Shown here in pieces: positions 47,301-61,300 of a stretch of DNA of 64,000 nt. The notes under the pieces are model-generated. The model saw only the letters and a program-made list of their open reading frames with translations, was not told the DNA's origin and searched no databases. The translations under genes and the position numbers were made by a program. Position 1 is the stretch's first letter; each line of letters begins with the position of its first letter. Source of the DNA: Agrypnia vestita (lineage: Eukaryota > Arthropoda > Insecta > Trichoptera > Phryganeidae); NCBI GenBank assembly GCA_016648135.1, contig JADDOH010000183.1, positions 186,001 through 250,000 on the forward strand, written 5' to 3'.

Positions 47301-49815
47301 CTTCTGAAAGGTTTGTTATTTGTTTGCTTGCTTGTTAAAAAAAATGTAGTGTGTAGGTATACGGCTAAAATGCCATTATTATAATTTACAAAGTGAATAA
47401 ATATTTTGGTCCGCCCCTAACTCATAATCTCTTGGACTTCGTATACTATATATTACAATATATGTAACATTAACAATATAGGTAATATATATATTTAATT
47501 TTTGCATTTTTTAAAGAAGAATGCATGTCACTATTTTCAAACGCAATCATGTTTGTGCTGTGGATTTTTATATTTGAAAACACTCCTGAAGTTTACTCTT
47601 CAGGACCACATGTTGCAAAAAGTTTATTTATTTATTTATAATTATAATTCAATAATAGGGATGTATTTTTTTAAGCAGTTACACCACCCTGGACGACTAA
47701 AATTTAGGCAGAAATAGGGTGATATTTTTACTTGCATGATCTCATTTTCTATCTTGAACAAATGTGCACTGGGGAAATTTGCATCTCAAGTCATGGAGGA
47801 TGAGCTCAACAGAAATGGACATGAATTGGCCATTTTTTTTTTTCAAAAATTTTCCAATAAAATGTTAGTTTAAAATGCCAAAAAAAATAATTAATCATCT
47901 CTTTGTAAGAATCACCCAATCAATTCCTACCTAAATTTCAGGCTCCCAGGGTAATGTAACCCCTTAACAGAGATACAGTATGTGTCATGTTAATATTATT
48001 ATATGTTACTATTTTTAAACTAAGCTAAATGTTTGTGTCAGATGTGTGCAGTCAGTGCATTGAAGTATGAATTGTACATAAACGTAAATGCGGCCCTCGT
48101 AGTCCAGTGGGCTTGACACTGCCTCCCCTTGAATAAATCTCATTTGTGTATTGAGGTCCAATACACCAATGCGATTTCTCAAACGTGCCTGCTTTGTGGC
48201 CTTGCGGCCTGTTGTGGCATTAAAAAAAATGATGACGATGGCGTCCGGTTCAGACCTTCAGGCTACGGGAGCCCGGAATGTGAGTACTGAGCGTTAGAAA
48301 TTTGTAGCCGGTCAGGGGAGCTTATCAGTTCGCTCATATTCACATTAAATGCCTGTCGGCAGATTCAACGACGGAAAAAGAACCGAGGTCCTCTGCAGCG
48401 GGTCCCGGTTCCCGTGTTGGCAAATATCGCAGATATCGCGTGCCACACTCATGCCCTTCTCGTATTGGCGAACATCGCGGGTACCGCGTGCCACACACAT
48501 ACTTTATTTGGGGCGTTACATCGTGGAAGAATCCCTTCAGCTCAAAATTTCTAACTCGTTCCACGCACCGGCGGGTGCAAATAAAAATTCTTTATTTCAG
48601 TTTTATTTCACAAAATTCCAATACATTTTCTCATAATAAATACAACACAATGAACATGACAACATTGCATACAAGGGCGCCGTAGCGCTGCTTCTCACAA
48701 GGCATCAACATATTTTTCAAACATTTTCATAACATATACAAATTTCACACATGTTTTTATTGTCACTTGTGGCTGGAAATAACATCGGAGGCCAAGCTAG
48801 ACACCACATTATCATATTCATTCAACAAACGGCCCTTCTAGGGGCCCGGTCTGCGGCGTGCAGTGGCAGCCCTCCTACAGTTGGGGCAACGGCCGCTGGG
48901 CCCTGACTCGCGCGCGCTCCGCTCGGCAACTCGGTTCCCAGTGGTGGCACTCACACCTCATCTCAATGATATTTTCTGTATGCAGCGGCTTATTTGTCTG
49001 GCCACACGCCGCTCATGGTTATCAAAATTATGTACTCATTTTTACATGGCTCAACCCTGTCCGTTACACTATGCGTCTCTAAGTTTTCTAAAATATCTAT
49101 TTATGTATCTTCCTTTATTGCAGTTATGTAACAGTGTTAAATTGTTATTATTAAACCTTCATTTTGCATGTTCCGCCATTTCTGAATTTAAGCTGAAGTT
49201 TTTTTATTGCTTTCTTATATTCTTCTAACAGCTTCTTTATTTTTCTTCCACTTTGTCCACTGTAAATTGCGTTGCAATCTCTACAACTTAATTTATACAT
49301 TCCACTCTTTTCTTCTTCAGGGATTTTAAATTTATTATTCACTAAACAACTTTTAATACTGTTTTTTGTATAGAAAGCGGGTTTGAACTTTTTATCTTTA
49401 CAGGAGTTTTTAATAGCTCCGTAGTAAGTTTACCTATGTATATTATTCTTCCCCAAATAAAAAAAACTTTGAAAATTTTATAAAAATTGATTAAATCATA
49501 GTCCTTGGTAGAAATTAATAATATTTAATGTTTGATAGATGGATTGCTTTATTTTTTCAAGGTTCTCCTGAAATAATTCATGTAGTGTTGAAACCGGATA
49601 TTTTAGTCTATATTGGTGAGATTTTACTTCACTTTAATATAATTTGATTTCAGTTGCAAGGTGTGGTTGACACGCTGGAAGAAGTGGAAAAACAAGCCAA
49701 GAAATCAGTTGATTCTTTTGGAATTATCGAAAATGTAAATAGTGTAAAAGAAGAAGTGAAATATATTAAAACAGTTCTACATTTAACCCAAAGTACATCA
49801 TCAAAACCTCCATAG
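44360..49815 (+). CDS. Unrecognised small membrane/coiled-coil protein, three exons proposed
   Basis: Two exons are well supported by splice signals and phase: 47075-47250 (TTTTTTCAG acceptor, GTAAGT donor) and 49654-49815 (GATTTCAG acceptor, TAG stop). The first encodes YLLTLGYGLFMEICNMRN, then a clear transmembrane segment (PIQIFLLIFYIVLVLFI) and a polar stretch. The second is hydrophilic and helical, with heptad-like LQGVVDTLEEVEKQAKKS and YIKTVLHL. Exon 2 must receive one base from upstream. A candidate start exon at 44360-44375 (Met-Asp-Phe-His-Glu plus G, then GTTTTA) fits that phase but has a weak donor, and an in-frame ATG at 44314 is an alternative. The protein would be about 118 aa. 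Candidate AATAAA signals are at 49952-49961. I do not recognise the family. It could be a subunit or tail-anchored adaptor of an organelle membrane; that is inference only. Confidence 0.5.
45124..45318 (-). mobile_element. LINE 3' tail fragment
   Basis: The minus strand reads HRHWTEKSGSQVKRPTSNSR, then HKTADDDG. This corresponds to the cat-repeat tail (catcatcatcagccgttttat) found at the 3' ends of many insect LINEs. It is inside the unknown gene's intron. Confidence 0.5.
45414..46487. mobile_element. Foldback transposon of the 6082 family, interrupted by a SINE
   Basis: The left end cagggtgtaatagagctag and the right end, inverted, ggtgtttgtaacagagctag share the following ttcacaggt block. 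Internal text gtcgaaaatgttcaagcta matches the 6082-6618 MITE. A SINE occupies 46005-46200. Confidence 0.6.
46005..46200 (+). repeat. tRNA-derived SINE, second family
   Basis: A-box tcttgtggttagaactc and B-box gggttcgaacctc are spaced as in a tRNA. The outer arms pair over 11 rather than 7 bp and a long tail (gcatttagcttagtttgaaa) follows, so it is a SINE and not a tRNA gene. Tail relatives occur near 1700 and, inverted, near 48010. Confidence 0.65.
46531..46629. repeat. Perfect 48-bp inverted repeat with 3-nt loop
   Basis: The left arm 46531-46578 and right arm 46582-46629 are exact reverse complements, with loop GGA. A partial direct copy of the left arm (attataggtacttacctat...) precedes it at 46493-46524. 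It begins at the outer end of the foldback transposon. Confidence 0.95.
48090..48230 (+). repeat. tRNA-derived SINE, first family
   Basis: It begins gcggccctcgtagtccagtg and ends with cttgcggcctgttgtggc and an A-run; it parallels the copy at 7595-7790. Confidence 0.6.
48240..49080. other. GC-rich unclassified repeat-like block
   Basis: The block is markedly richer in G+C than its surroundings (48240-48600 and 48780-48960). It has an internal near-repeat at 48405-48500 (tatcgcgtgccacactcatg / accgcgtgccacacacatac). No convincing protein is found in either strand. A retroelement origin is likely but unproven. Confidence 0.35.
49151..49342 (-). mobile_element. Penelope-like GIY-YIG endonuclease fragment
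   Basis: The minus-strand frame reads EKSGMYKLSCRDCNAIYSGQ followed by SGRKIKK. This is the GIY-YIG motif region with the second motif altered to YSG. It is a second, shorter Penelope-like remnant, 312 bp before the last exon of the unknown gene. Confidence 0.7.
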
Positions 49816-52355
49816 TTTTCTTTAAGAATCATTTTTGCACCGTTTATCTAGACACATTTTTATTCTGTTCTATGAAAATATTCCTAAACATTAGATGTTT
49901 GGTTTACATATATGTATTCAGAAAAAATTAATTAATAATGTACTGCAATCTAATAAATAAAGGATCAAACTGAACTATCGTCACTCCCTTGTTGAAAAGG
50001 TTGTGCCATAAATATAGGACCTTGGCAGCTTTTAAAAAATTCAGTACCTTAAAATACAGTCACAGTATTAAAATTTGCTCTCTTGAAATTTCGATTTGTT
50101 TTATGTCGAGGAACTATTGCAGCTATTGTATGTACGTACTTTGACTCCAGCCAGAAGTTTATAATACATATTAGTTTTTAAATATCTGCCTTAAAGTTAA
50201 GAAAATAAGTTTTATAATTAATCTGACAATATACAGCATGAAAAATGCTATTGTTGAAAATTAAGTCACTTGCATACAAACTCTGTGCCATTGATAGATA
50301 AGAATTTAAGATAATAATATATTCAATTAAAAATGGACACCAGTATAATTATGTATTCAAGATCTGTAATAAAATCTAGTTATTTGTAGATTTAAGTATT
50401 TTTATCAGGCATTTTTTCGATATTCATTTATTATTCTGAGAACTTCTCAATATTCAATCCTTCTGAAATAAATTTTCCCCATTTCATACAAAACTAAGGT
50501 AAAATTATAGCTAGATACGTATATTGATTCAATTAAAATTACTTACAAACTAGGGTTGTGCCAATTATTAAATTTATTAATTATGTATTTTGAATGAAAA
50601 AGATATTATACTTATCTGATATCTTTGTACTCAATTATATATAACATTTTGGAATCCTTCACATATTCTCCTACTATGGATAAAAATATATAAACAAAAT
50701 TGTGTGAAAGGAAATGTAACTCGGCAACTAACGATTGGTAATAAAAATATTATTTTTAATTTATATACCTACATGCATGAATACCAAAAATTATATTTAT
50801 ATGAAATAATGATGGAAGTAGAGATAAATAAAAGTATTATTGTAAAAAATATTGTTTTAATTTAATTTAGTGGTGTATGACCACATTGTTGTACATAATT
50901 TGATGGATGTTGATTGTGTTGAAAAAGGTTTTGGTGATAACGATTGCAAAGAGTTTTTTGTGTATTGTTTTATCTGTCAGCGTTTATAATGTGTATTCTA
51001 TAACTATAAAATGTGTTTTCTTTGCAAGTATGTACTTACACATCCATATGAGTAACTTTTTAAAATAATCAGCTGAAATTACAAAATAAATAAAAAAAGA
51101 CAATTTATGAAACCTAGTTTTTTATTGATTACATTTTGTTTTATTTATTAATAGCAATTTTTTCCACTCATTAAAACATTTCTGAATTGTCTTTTAGCTT
51201 GTTATTATTTTTGATCAATTGCAATTTGTATTTTAGATGTTACATACTAACGTAAAGAAAGCCTTATTTGGTGCTTGCCATGAAATTTGAAGAGTACGGG
51301 GATCAAAATAATTTTTAAGCACATGTGTTTTGCAGTGAGAGGATGAATTTTAAAAGTGTGAATATTTTATTGTGAATTTATAATTTTTTCTAATATGTGT
51401 ACAATGATTGTGCGTACTATTTTAATTCTCAAATACTTTGGATGAAAATATTACCGTCTGATTGTAATACCCTTAGCCCTATTAGAAAGAAAGATTAGAG
51501 AGAAAATTAAAATGTTAAAAATGTTGATGACTTCTATCTTTCCCCCCGTATTCTTCAATTATCAAATTATTTAGTTGTAAAAATGTATTATATTGTACTT
51601 ATAGTAAATAAATTTTGTAAAACAAACAGTTTGATTCCTTTCAATGTATGGCGTTTTGACAACCGGGTCATAAGGGTACGTTGTATATTTTCAATCATCT
51701 ATCAGTAGCAGTCGCCAAAGTGGTTTGCGAAGAAATTTTGTCCACTCCATTTGTTTGAAATCCACAGTAAACCAACCCGGGAAAATAAATGATTTGTATG
51801 GATGAATAATGCAAGATGCATGAAATCATCTCAATAATTTGGTTTGTACACTTCGCTGGCTCCCGGGGCTTTTCTCAGTGAGAAATTTTCCACGACCTAC
51901 AAACGCTTCCCTAAACTATGATGTTTCATTCACTTTAGTATGAAGCGTCCATTTTGCCTCGTGACACATCTTTAGAGGTTGATTGGTTGAAGTGGATATT
52001 GCTGCCTTTGCTTTTTAAGAGGATATTACTATTTTTGCTTTTAATAGTTATTTAGAAACATGATTTTGGATGGGATAGAGGTATATTTCCTATAAAATTT
52101 GGAATTCGGTCATTATAAATTGGTAAACCTCACTGTATATACAAACACTAATGCAAATCAAGGCATCTACTTGCCTAAGTGGATTATGAAAAATAGATCA
52201 AATAATAGATATGTATATTGTCATGTTTTAACATTTATTTCTATAGTAAAATTGTTCTTATTGTGCAAGACACAAACTTGGCAAGTTGGGAACTCTTCAA
52301 AAATTATAAAAAACATATTGACTTTCTCTTCTAGCTTATTAGATAATAATAATAT
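49816..52355. other. Intergenic spacer between the unknown gene and SGSH
   Basis: The two genes converge here. AATAAA for the left gene lies at 49952-49961, and the minus-strand signal for SGSH is at 52234-52239. A partial inverted copy of the 11708 repeat family is at 51946-52105. Otherwise the sequence is AT-rich with no supported gene. Confidence 0.55.
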
Positions 52356-55300
52356 TTAAAGTTCATTATCCAATGGCAAACATTGAGGATTATCTTTGTA
52401 TGTTCCCATATCTTCTAAAACTGCATCCGGAGCACAGATCCAAGGATCGGCTGTTAACTTTTGCCAATTAAATAATTTATTTTTCAAATTGTCCATTACT
52501 TCCTTCATTGATGGCTTCCCTGAAATGATAAAACCATATAATATTAACATTAGAAGTTGGACAGTATGCACATACCTGCGTATCTTTATTCCAATAATTT
52601 ATTATAATTTTTTTATTTATTACAAATTTGGCATATCATCATCATTGCTGTCTCCCAAAATTAGGTAAGCAAGTTTTTTCCAAAGGATTATATTATAATA
52701 ACTAGGGATAGTATACGTATTTATTTTAATGAGCCCTAATTATATATTTTAATTGGAGCAGAAATACTGAAAATAAAGCGACATTCTATGTATTGTCATT
52801 GTTTATGCCAATCAAGTCTGTATTCCGCTTTGTGCATATATTTGTGCTTATATACTCATGTTTATATATTTTATTATTATTATTTAAGACATACAGCTTA
52901 CATGCGAGGTTTTTTGATTCTGTTGGATCTGACTTCAAGTCGTAAAATTCCCATTGAGGTCTATTGTAATATTGTTTCAGCGTCTTATACCATGGTAACG
53001 CTTCCTTGCTTCTTGTTCTGTTAAGAATATCCTACAAAAAAGTCAAATGCGTATGTTGTGAGAAACCTATTATTCTATACAGGTTTATATTTGATGTAAA
53101 TAGATTATTATCAAGTGAAATTAAATTAGTTGGGTATGTCAATTTGGATAAAAAATATATTGCATGAATAATAAACCATACCTGGAATGTAGGAGAGAGA
53201 TAAAAATCTTGATCGATTGGAAAAGGCATGCGATAGTTGAGGTTATGTATAAGCTTGTATCTGTTAGTTCTGACTGCTCGCATCGGATAGTACATTGTTA
53301 CTTCATGATGCGTCTGGGAAGCAAACACTGCCGATTCAGGGTCTGGGGTAGGTTCTGGAGTGTAACATAAAGCAGTGTGAATTTTAACTTATTATTTAAA
53401 TCAATTTAAAAAATATCTCAACCATACAACAAAAAAATATATAGGTATGCTGCACAAACATTGGGCATGATAAAAATTCACAGAGTAATCTTAAAACTTT
53501 CACCTTTCACTAACAGGGGAAGCAGACTTTTTCCTGATAAAACTGGCTTTCCATTTTTATGCTCAATTTCTGTATCTGTCTGGTTGTCTTTTATCTCATA
53601 CCAATCTAACAGTGTGGGGACAATATCTAACAGGCTGGTCATTGCGTAAGTTGCTTTATATCTTCTCTCCTTGTGTAAAGGGGATGAAACAAACATGGGT
53701 TCTCTCATTCCCGAATCGTAAAGGTTAGTCCGTCCAGAAGGAAATGGTATACCATTGTCAGATGTAAATATTACTAAGGTATCATTTTTATGACCAGATG
53801 ATTCAATTTCCTTTAATATTAATCCAACTCCTGAAAAAAATGACTAAATTAATTAATGCATTGTACTTATCCTATTATAGCGAATGATACACTCTGTATA
53901 TGTAATACAGAGTGTATCATTCGCTATAAAGTGTGTAAAGTTACCGTAATGATAGTTCAACTTTTTGCAAAAAATAAGACAGAAAAATTGAAAAAAAAGC
54001 AAACTTTCATATTGAATATCTCCATAACTATTGATTGTTTGCTTGAACATTTTTGACTCATTATCAAGGCAGGAATCCATCTATAATTTTTTTGCTACTA
54101 GCTATGGGACCCTGTAAAGGAAGGTTTTTTTACAGGTATCTATAGAACTTTAAAATGAAATAAAATACATAAAAATTGTGGTAATGCCTATGGTCTTGGC
54201 TGTATCGAAAAAATAATTTTGTGCTATTAGTGATTTTTTTAGAGGTTTGTTTTTGGAATTGGCATCACTATTTCCAGGGACAGTCAATTTGACAGTAGAT
54301 TTGTGCCCAGTTTGGTTTGCTATTTCACCACGGATAGATTTATGTCAGAATGCTTGCAAATTGTGCAAATTTATTTTGAAAATTGTGGTTTCGTAATCAT
54401 ACTTAAACACTAATGGTGTAAAATTATCCTTCCAATAAAGCCAACACCACGACCATTGCCACAATTTTTATGTTTTATATTATTTATTCAATTCAAAATT
54501 TTGTACCTCTAAAAAAAACACCTTTGCAATCAAATGAAAATGGCAGAGGAAGAAATAAGGAAAGCAAACTGAAAACAATGTGTGGAAATACTAATGTCTA
54601 AACAAGCAAGAAATAAACATAAATACATATTTAAACTATGTATGTATAATGTAAAGTTGTGGTGTAGAGTGGGCAAATATTAAATTTTGGATTATCATTG
54701 ACTCAAATGGGTTGAAGTTCTCTTTTGATTGGACAATTGTATATCGTTACTTGGGTTTTCTCAAAGTTCACAATTTACAGTAAAATTGAATTTTAGTTGA
54801 AACTGAATCTTTAAAATTGTACAGCCCGATTAACTCCCCTTTAACCAATACAATCCATGATTGTGATAATTTTTCCCATATTATATTTCTGCTGTGTAGG
54901 TTTATTAAATACAACACTAATAAATCATTTATTACCTTGATCCAAACGTGACATAGTTGTATATTGTGCAGCTATGTCTCTTCTTGCTGCTTCCGTATCC
55001 TGAAAGAATTTGAAGAAATATATATACATATTTAAATATTAATATTAATAAATTAATATAAATTTGCATTTAAAATGTTTTTTATATGAATATAATTCTT
55101 GTAACACATTTTTATTTATATAATTCACTGCGATTAATTTAGACTAGCTGTAACCCATAAAAAATGACATACTTTTGTTGTGTATATATAGGTTCCTAAA
55201 GAATAAATATGCAAAATTTGGGTAAGGTCTGTTAAGACGGAGTAGATTTGTATAGAAAATATATTGAAATGAGAGGGTGGGGTGAAAGGGGAGGAGGGGA

Positions 55301-58300
55301 ATTACCTGCCGGGTCCTAAAGAATATGTATTTATTTATTTAAAAAAAAGTGATAAAAAAAAAATCAAAGAACAAAGTTTACGGACATTATAGGTAGCTAC
55401 GGACAGACATATAGACAATGAAATTATTATTATTGAGATTATATACATCAATTTTTATATACATGACAAAGACATGATAAATATATTAAGTTAAAAATGT
55501 CTAATCACTTTCTCTTATGCTGCAACTCTTATGTCTAATCATGTAAAAATGTCTAATCACTTTCTCTTATGTTGCAACTTATGGGGTGAAAGGGGAGGAG
55601 GGGAATTACCTGCCGGGTCCTAAAGAATATGTATTTATTTATTTAAAAAAAAGTGATAAAAAAAAAAAATCAAAGAACAAAGTTTACGGACATTGTAGGT
55701 AGCTACGGACAGACATATAGACAATGAAATTATTATTATTGAGATTATATACATCAATTTTTATATACATGACAAAGACATGATAAATATATTAAGTTAA
55801 AAATGTCTAATCACTTTCTCTTATGCTGCAACTCTTACAACTAACCATACAAGTGTGTGCAACAAATCAACCTGAACATGGTATGGCAGTTGAATCTGGT
55901 CCCACTGGTAGTACCAAGGCAGCCAGTCGGGAATATGCCCCATCCCCTCCTCCCCCGAGCCCCAGCGCTCACAGAAGGGACCGTACTGCGGTGTATTGTG
56001 CCCGCAACGATGAGGATCATGGAACCCAATGTACAGGAAGAATGGCCTAGAATATGGTCATTTTTTAGATTATCTACTTTCATTAATGATGGAAATATAG
56101 CGGGAGATTCTATATACGGACTAATGAAATAAACTTCTATTCTGTTAAACAATTTTTGGAATACTACAACAAAAACATTTATTTAAAAAGTACCAATGTG
56201 GAACATTTTTTGACATACATTAATGTTCTTGTGAGCTTAATTGATATTTAGAAGATATTTTTAAGATATTTTTTTGAACTTTGGTGCCAAGCAAGTACAT
56301 TTATAATATTGTTTTTTCTATTTAATATTATAATATACAAGATACAATTTTGGGCGCCTTACTCCCCTTACACTTCACATAATTTATGTCAACAACATCT
56401 TCAAACTAAAATTGACCGGTAAAATTATGCCATATGCTGACAACACTGCTACCATTAGCGACATAGCTATAAACGGACATGACTAGAACACAGCAAACGA
56501 ACTTGAAAATAATGACATGACATCATTTTAAAAATCTGGTTCAATAATAATAATTTACTTTCATTAAACTCAAAAAAAACCTTTACATATCCAGAAATAT
56601 TGTTGGAAACTAATTGACAGATTTTTTAAAAAACAAGAGATTTTTTAATATTACAAAATGATTTTTCATACAATAATGCAATGGTGCAATTCATAAGGTT
56701 AGGAGTTTAACTCATTAAAAAAAGATTTTTATACAAACTTTGATTCATTGTTTGCTTGGGCTAAAAATTCTCTGGCGAGTAGCTTCATATGGGTAATGTT
56801 TCTGCCCACTTGGTTGATTGGGTTATTTTCTTCTGTTTGTGAATAATCAAATGGATATGCTTCAGCTGGGCCAACGTGTTTCTTGCCAATAATTCCTATA
56901 GGTATTATAAAAAGAAAATAATTAATATTTGTTGTCAGTTGGATGTAGTAAGGGTTGATAACGTAAAATAATTTCTACACTCATATCACACATCAAAGAT
57001 AGACTCAACAAAGTGCTTTATGGGCCCCATATAAATTTTATCATGAAGCCGAAATGGAAAGGTTTTTAATGAAACTGAATGAAGTAAACAATATTAAGTA
57101 AATCTGGTCCTGAACAGAATGAATTAATAATGAGTTTTCATTTTCTCAAGGCAGAATATATGTAATCTCAATAAGGATACATAAATAGATAAAACTGTCT
57201 TAAAACTGCTAGTTTTAATATCATAAAAGTATTCTTAGGTTTTCACAGCCGTTCAGAATCCCATGGTTTGAGTTTTCTGGGATATTCTACCATGTTTCTG
57301 TGACCTTTCTGGTTGACATATCGGATCCCATTGCAGGGTCCGTCATCTGGGCTATGTTGAGATGTGTTGGTGTGAAAACTCACCAGATGATCATAGAAAT
57401 AATTTCTATTCCACTTTATATTTCTATAATATAATTACTGAAATAAATCAAAAACAAATATATATATTAACCTGTTTTAATTCCATGTTTTCCCAGGATT
57501 TTAGTTACACTTTCAGTTTTATCGAATGAATTAAAGTGATGCACTCCTTGATGCAGCCCATACATTCCATTTTGATGACTCGGGGTTCCAGTCAAGATGG
57601 CAGAACGACTACAATATATATATATTTTTCATTATTTCATTAAATATTTAAATTTATAAAAGTACCTAACTACTACCTAACACATACCTTATTCATAGGA
57701 AACCACACATTCCAACCTTTTGTAACACATATTTTGCCCTTTCTATCTCCATAGATATTCTTACACACATTCTTTAGCATTTATAATGATAATCAATTAA
57801 ATTTAAAGGTGGTCTGATTTACCTAGGAGAACAACTGCTGGCCGATGTGAAGGCATTATTAAAAATTAAACTATCCCTTGCGAGTAAATCAATGTTGGGT
57901 GTCTGACATATTTTGTTTCGGTAAGCGCCAATCTCAAATCCTCCATCGTCCGCTAAAAGTATCAAATAAACATAATAAAATTATAAAAACATTTCGACCA
58001 ATAAATATTAGATGTTTTCAGGTTTCTGTGGCCATTTAGAATCTTCTGGTTACTGTTTTCTTGCATATTCTGCCATGTCTATATGATCTTTCTGGCCGAT
58101 TATGAGATCCCGCTGCTCTCTACAAAAAGTAAAAAAAAAAGTCTCTACAGTGGAAACTCGTGGGATGGCATTTCATTAATTAGATAGTCAATTATCTACA
58201 GGACACGAAATACTTAGCATAATTTGTTTTTACATAAACAAAGTCTTTCCCCAGATCTGAAAAGAACATGCTATCTGTAAATAGTATTACCACTCCCTCA

Positions 58301-61300
58301 TCAGACTCAAGAGCTTCTCTTCACTGATAAGGTCTACATGACTACCAAGTATTTAAATTTTTTTTAATCTGATATGTTATATATATAAGAACTGTGTTTG
58401 TATCATAAATTAAATAAATAAAAAATAAAAAAAATTATTTCCGATTAAAAATACATAATTGAGTTTGTAGTTTGAAATGAGCAGTAACAAAATGCACAAT
58501 ACAGATAGCTGAGAGAGCTCTTAAAATGTTGAAAATATATCAAATTATGCTAGAAGTTTGAAAATTTCTCAATTCGCTAAAGGTTTCTCTGAAAGTATTT
58601 ACAGTTCAATCAAGACAATTATTAATACACTAGCTGTAACCCGTCAAAAATGACATACGTTTACATGTCGGTTCCTAAAAAAATAAATATTAATTTATTA
58701 ATAATAATAAAAAGTTTTTAAAAACGAAGTTATGGACGTTACAGGAAGTTACGGACAGACAAACAACTAAATTATTATTATTATTGGGGTAATAATATAA
58801 GAATTTGGTCACATAGGATTTTGTATTCGGACCAAATCCCGTGGACCTTTTGTTGTTGAACCAAATGTCCTTGGAAAAAATGTCATGGACCTTTTGTTGT
58901 AACAAATGCCCATGGACCTTTTGTTGTTAGACCAAATGTCCGTGGACCTTCTCAAAAAAAGAAAAATTTTTTTTTTTTTTTAGTAATCCGTTACAGTGGG
59001 TTACAGACAGAGACAATGAAAATTTTCTTATTGGGATTATATAGGGTGTCTCGTAGCTGTAGCAAAAACTTTGCGGGAGTCATCCTCATTCAATTATGAA
59101 TAGAAAATGTTATTTATGCTTTGGGTGAAATATCGGCAGTTACGGAGATAAGTGACATCAGAGTTTGCGATTTTCTCAATGTTTCTGACATATTTTCTGT
59201 AAAACGTTGGACTACCACTAAAGAAACTTATATGGAATATTTAAAATTCATTCGCTTCAAGTCAAACAAAATGGCAGAAACGTTGAAAAAAAAATTTTTT
59301 TAAATCTCGAAGGTTTTAATCAAAATTAAATTTTTTAATATTCCATATGTGACAGTCCAAAGTTTTACAAAAAATAACCCAAAATATTGAAAAAAAAATG
59401 CAAACTTTGATATAGCTTATCTCTGTAACTGATGACATTTCACCCAAAGTGTAAAGTATATTTTCTATTCAAAATTGAAAGAGGAAGACTCCCTCGAAGT
59501 TTTGCTACTAGCTATTAGACATTGTGTATTACTAATTTTAATTTTAAAAGTGTTGTCCCCCTGAACTACAAGTAAACTAATTTTCTGATGAGAATGAAAT
59601 AAGGATAAATAAATGGAACAGTGTAAATCATATAATCTAAACAATTAAAAATCGAACCCGTTCGGTTAAACAAATTTTCGAATTACTGGAATATTTAGGA
59701 GATAAACAAACTTTATGCGTATTGTACATCAATAAGCATTTTTTTATGTAATAGTAATGCATACATTATAAGGGACAGTCGTTATTTATGTATGTTTTAA
59801 TTATGTACATATTTGATATTAAGAAAACCTTAAATTAAGTACCTTCTGCATCATTTTGATATGCTTTATTACACAACTGGCGCAAAAGCACAATCTGGTG
59901 GGGATACACATCATTTTCCACTGCCTACTCCAAACAAGCGTTAAACCTTCAAATAGGTAGCATCTTTATGTTTAATCTTGTTAAGTGTTTACCCTTCTTC
60001 TTCTGTAATGCTCTTTTTCTTTCAGTGCATTCTCAACAATTTTAACATCAGTTATCTCAGAATATGTCTCCATAACATTTCCGGTAACTCATGCCTGAGC
60101 CTCTGGGTCTTTCTTAGATTTTATAGCTGGATTTTCGGAACATTTGAGAGTTTGACTCCAAAAACGATTAATAAGACAAAACTTTTTCCAGTATAGGTGG
60201 GAATGAGAAGACTGCTAGCCAAGTCGACTAAATAGAATAGATAAATGGATTCTTGGAATCCATTTATGGAAAGAATAGCAAAGGCGGCAATTACCAGATC
60301 ATACCATATCTGGTTGCGTAGATCCGTGGAACAAAATAATGAGAGGGCTCCTAACACCTCTGAGCATGCATAAAATACTCAAATGAAGCAAACACTTTGT
60401 GTTTGGACATTATAATTAAATTGATGAAGTGGTGACCTTCATTTCGAAGCTGCTTTGTTTTTGTGTCGTTGCAGGCCGGGTTTCGCTGCGGCCGTAACTT
60501 AATCGAGGTATATGTGATCGGTGCTCGTGTACAATACAGTATTGACGGTGTGTATCCTATTGGGGCTGCAATCATAGCGGTGCCTGATCGGCGGAAATAC
60601 AGGGGTAGAGTGGCGTTAAGGCGGGGGTTATTGTTTTGTCAAATGAATGCATGAATGTATTATACTACACTAAAAATGAAATGATCAACGTAGTCACGAT
60701 TTAATCCTTAAAGGAACCGTAAAAGAAATTGTGAACGTAGCCGTGACCTAATCCATAAAGGATCCTTAATAGTGCAGACGACAGGTCGTGAGCCCTGTAG
60801 CTTCCATCTCTTTCCTGTTCCGCTCGGCGAGCCCGGATTAGGGGACTTACCATTTCCCTTCCGGTGAGACTGTGGAGGCTAACATTCACCATTTTTTTCT
60901 AAAACGTTTTAATGTGGATGCTACACAGTCGAAAATGTTATTCTTTTTACCATTCAAATCGGGTATTGTGGATTTACCAATGTTTTATTCTCTTTCCAAC
61001 TCTCCCCACTTTCAAGTTTAAAATTAAACTTTTTTCTTTAATGGTTAACGTCTTGTAATAGCAGCCAATTAATTTAGACAGTAAACACAGTTGCAACCAA
61101 AGTCAGATAACCTGTGGTAACTGAAAGAATGTAACTTCTTCACAAATTGACTAATTATTGTGAAGATGCATCCCTACACCTATCCTACCCCCGTCACCCG
61201 ATGGTTTGGATTACTTGAGGTTCGGTTTATAGTGAGTTCAGATTACAGAGACTATACTATATTTAAATCAAATGCAGCTATTTAATAAATTTAAACACAG

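Noticed and set aside
48349..49228. Several overlapping 70-120-codon frames in the GC-rich block
   Set aside because: The frames on different strands overlap one another, none has a recognisable domain, and the block looks like a repeat.
60463..60654. A 63-codon plus-strand frame in GC-richer DNA
   Set aside because: No splice partner, domain or conserved motif was found. It is likely part of an unidentified repeat.
60701..60892. A minus-strand ATG exon-like segment followed by GTAAGT, considered as SGSH exon 1
   Set aside because: It encodes no signal peptide and does not supply the core strand before DDGGFE. The exon at 62594-62687 fits in content and phase.
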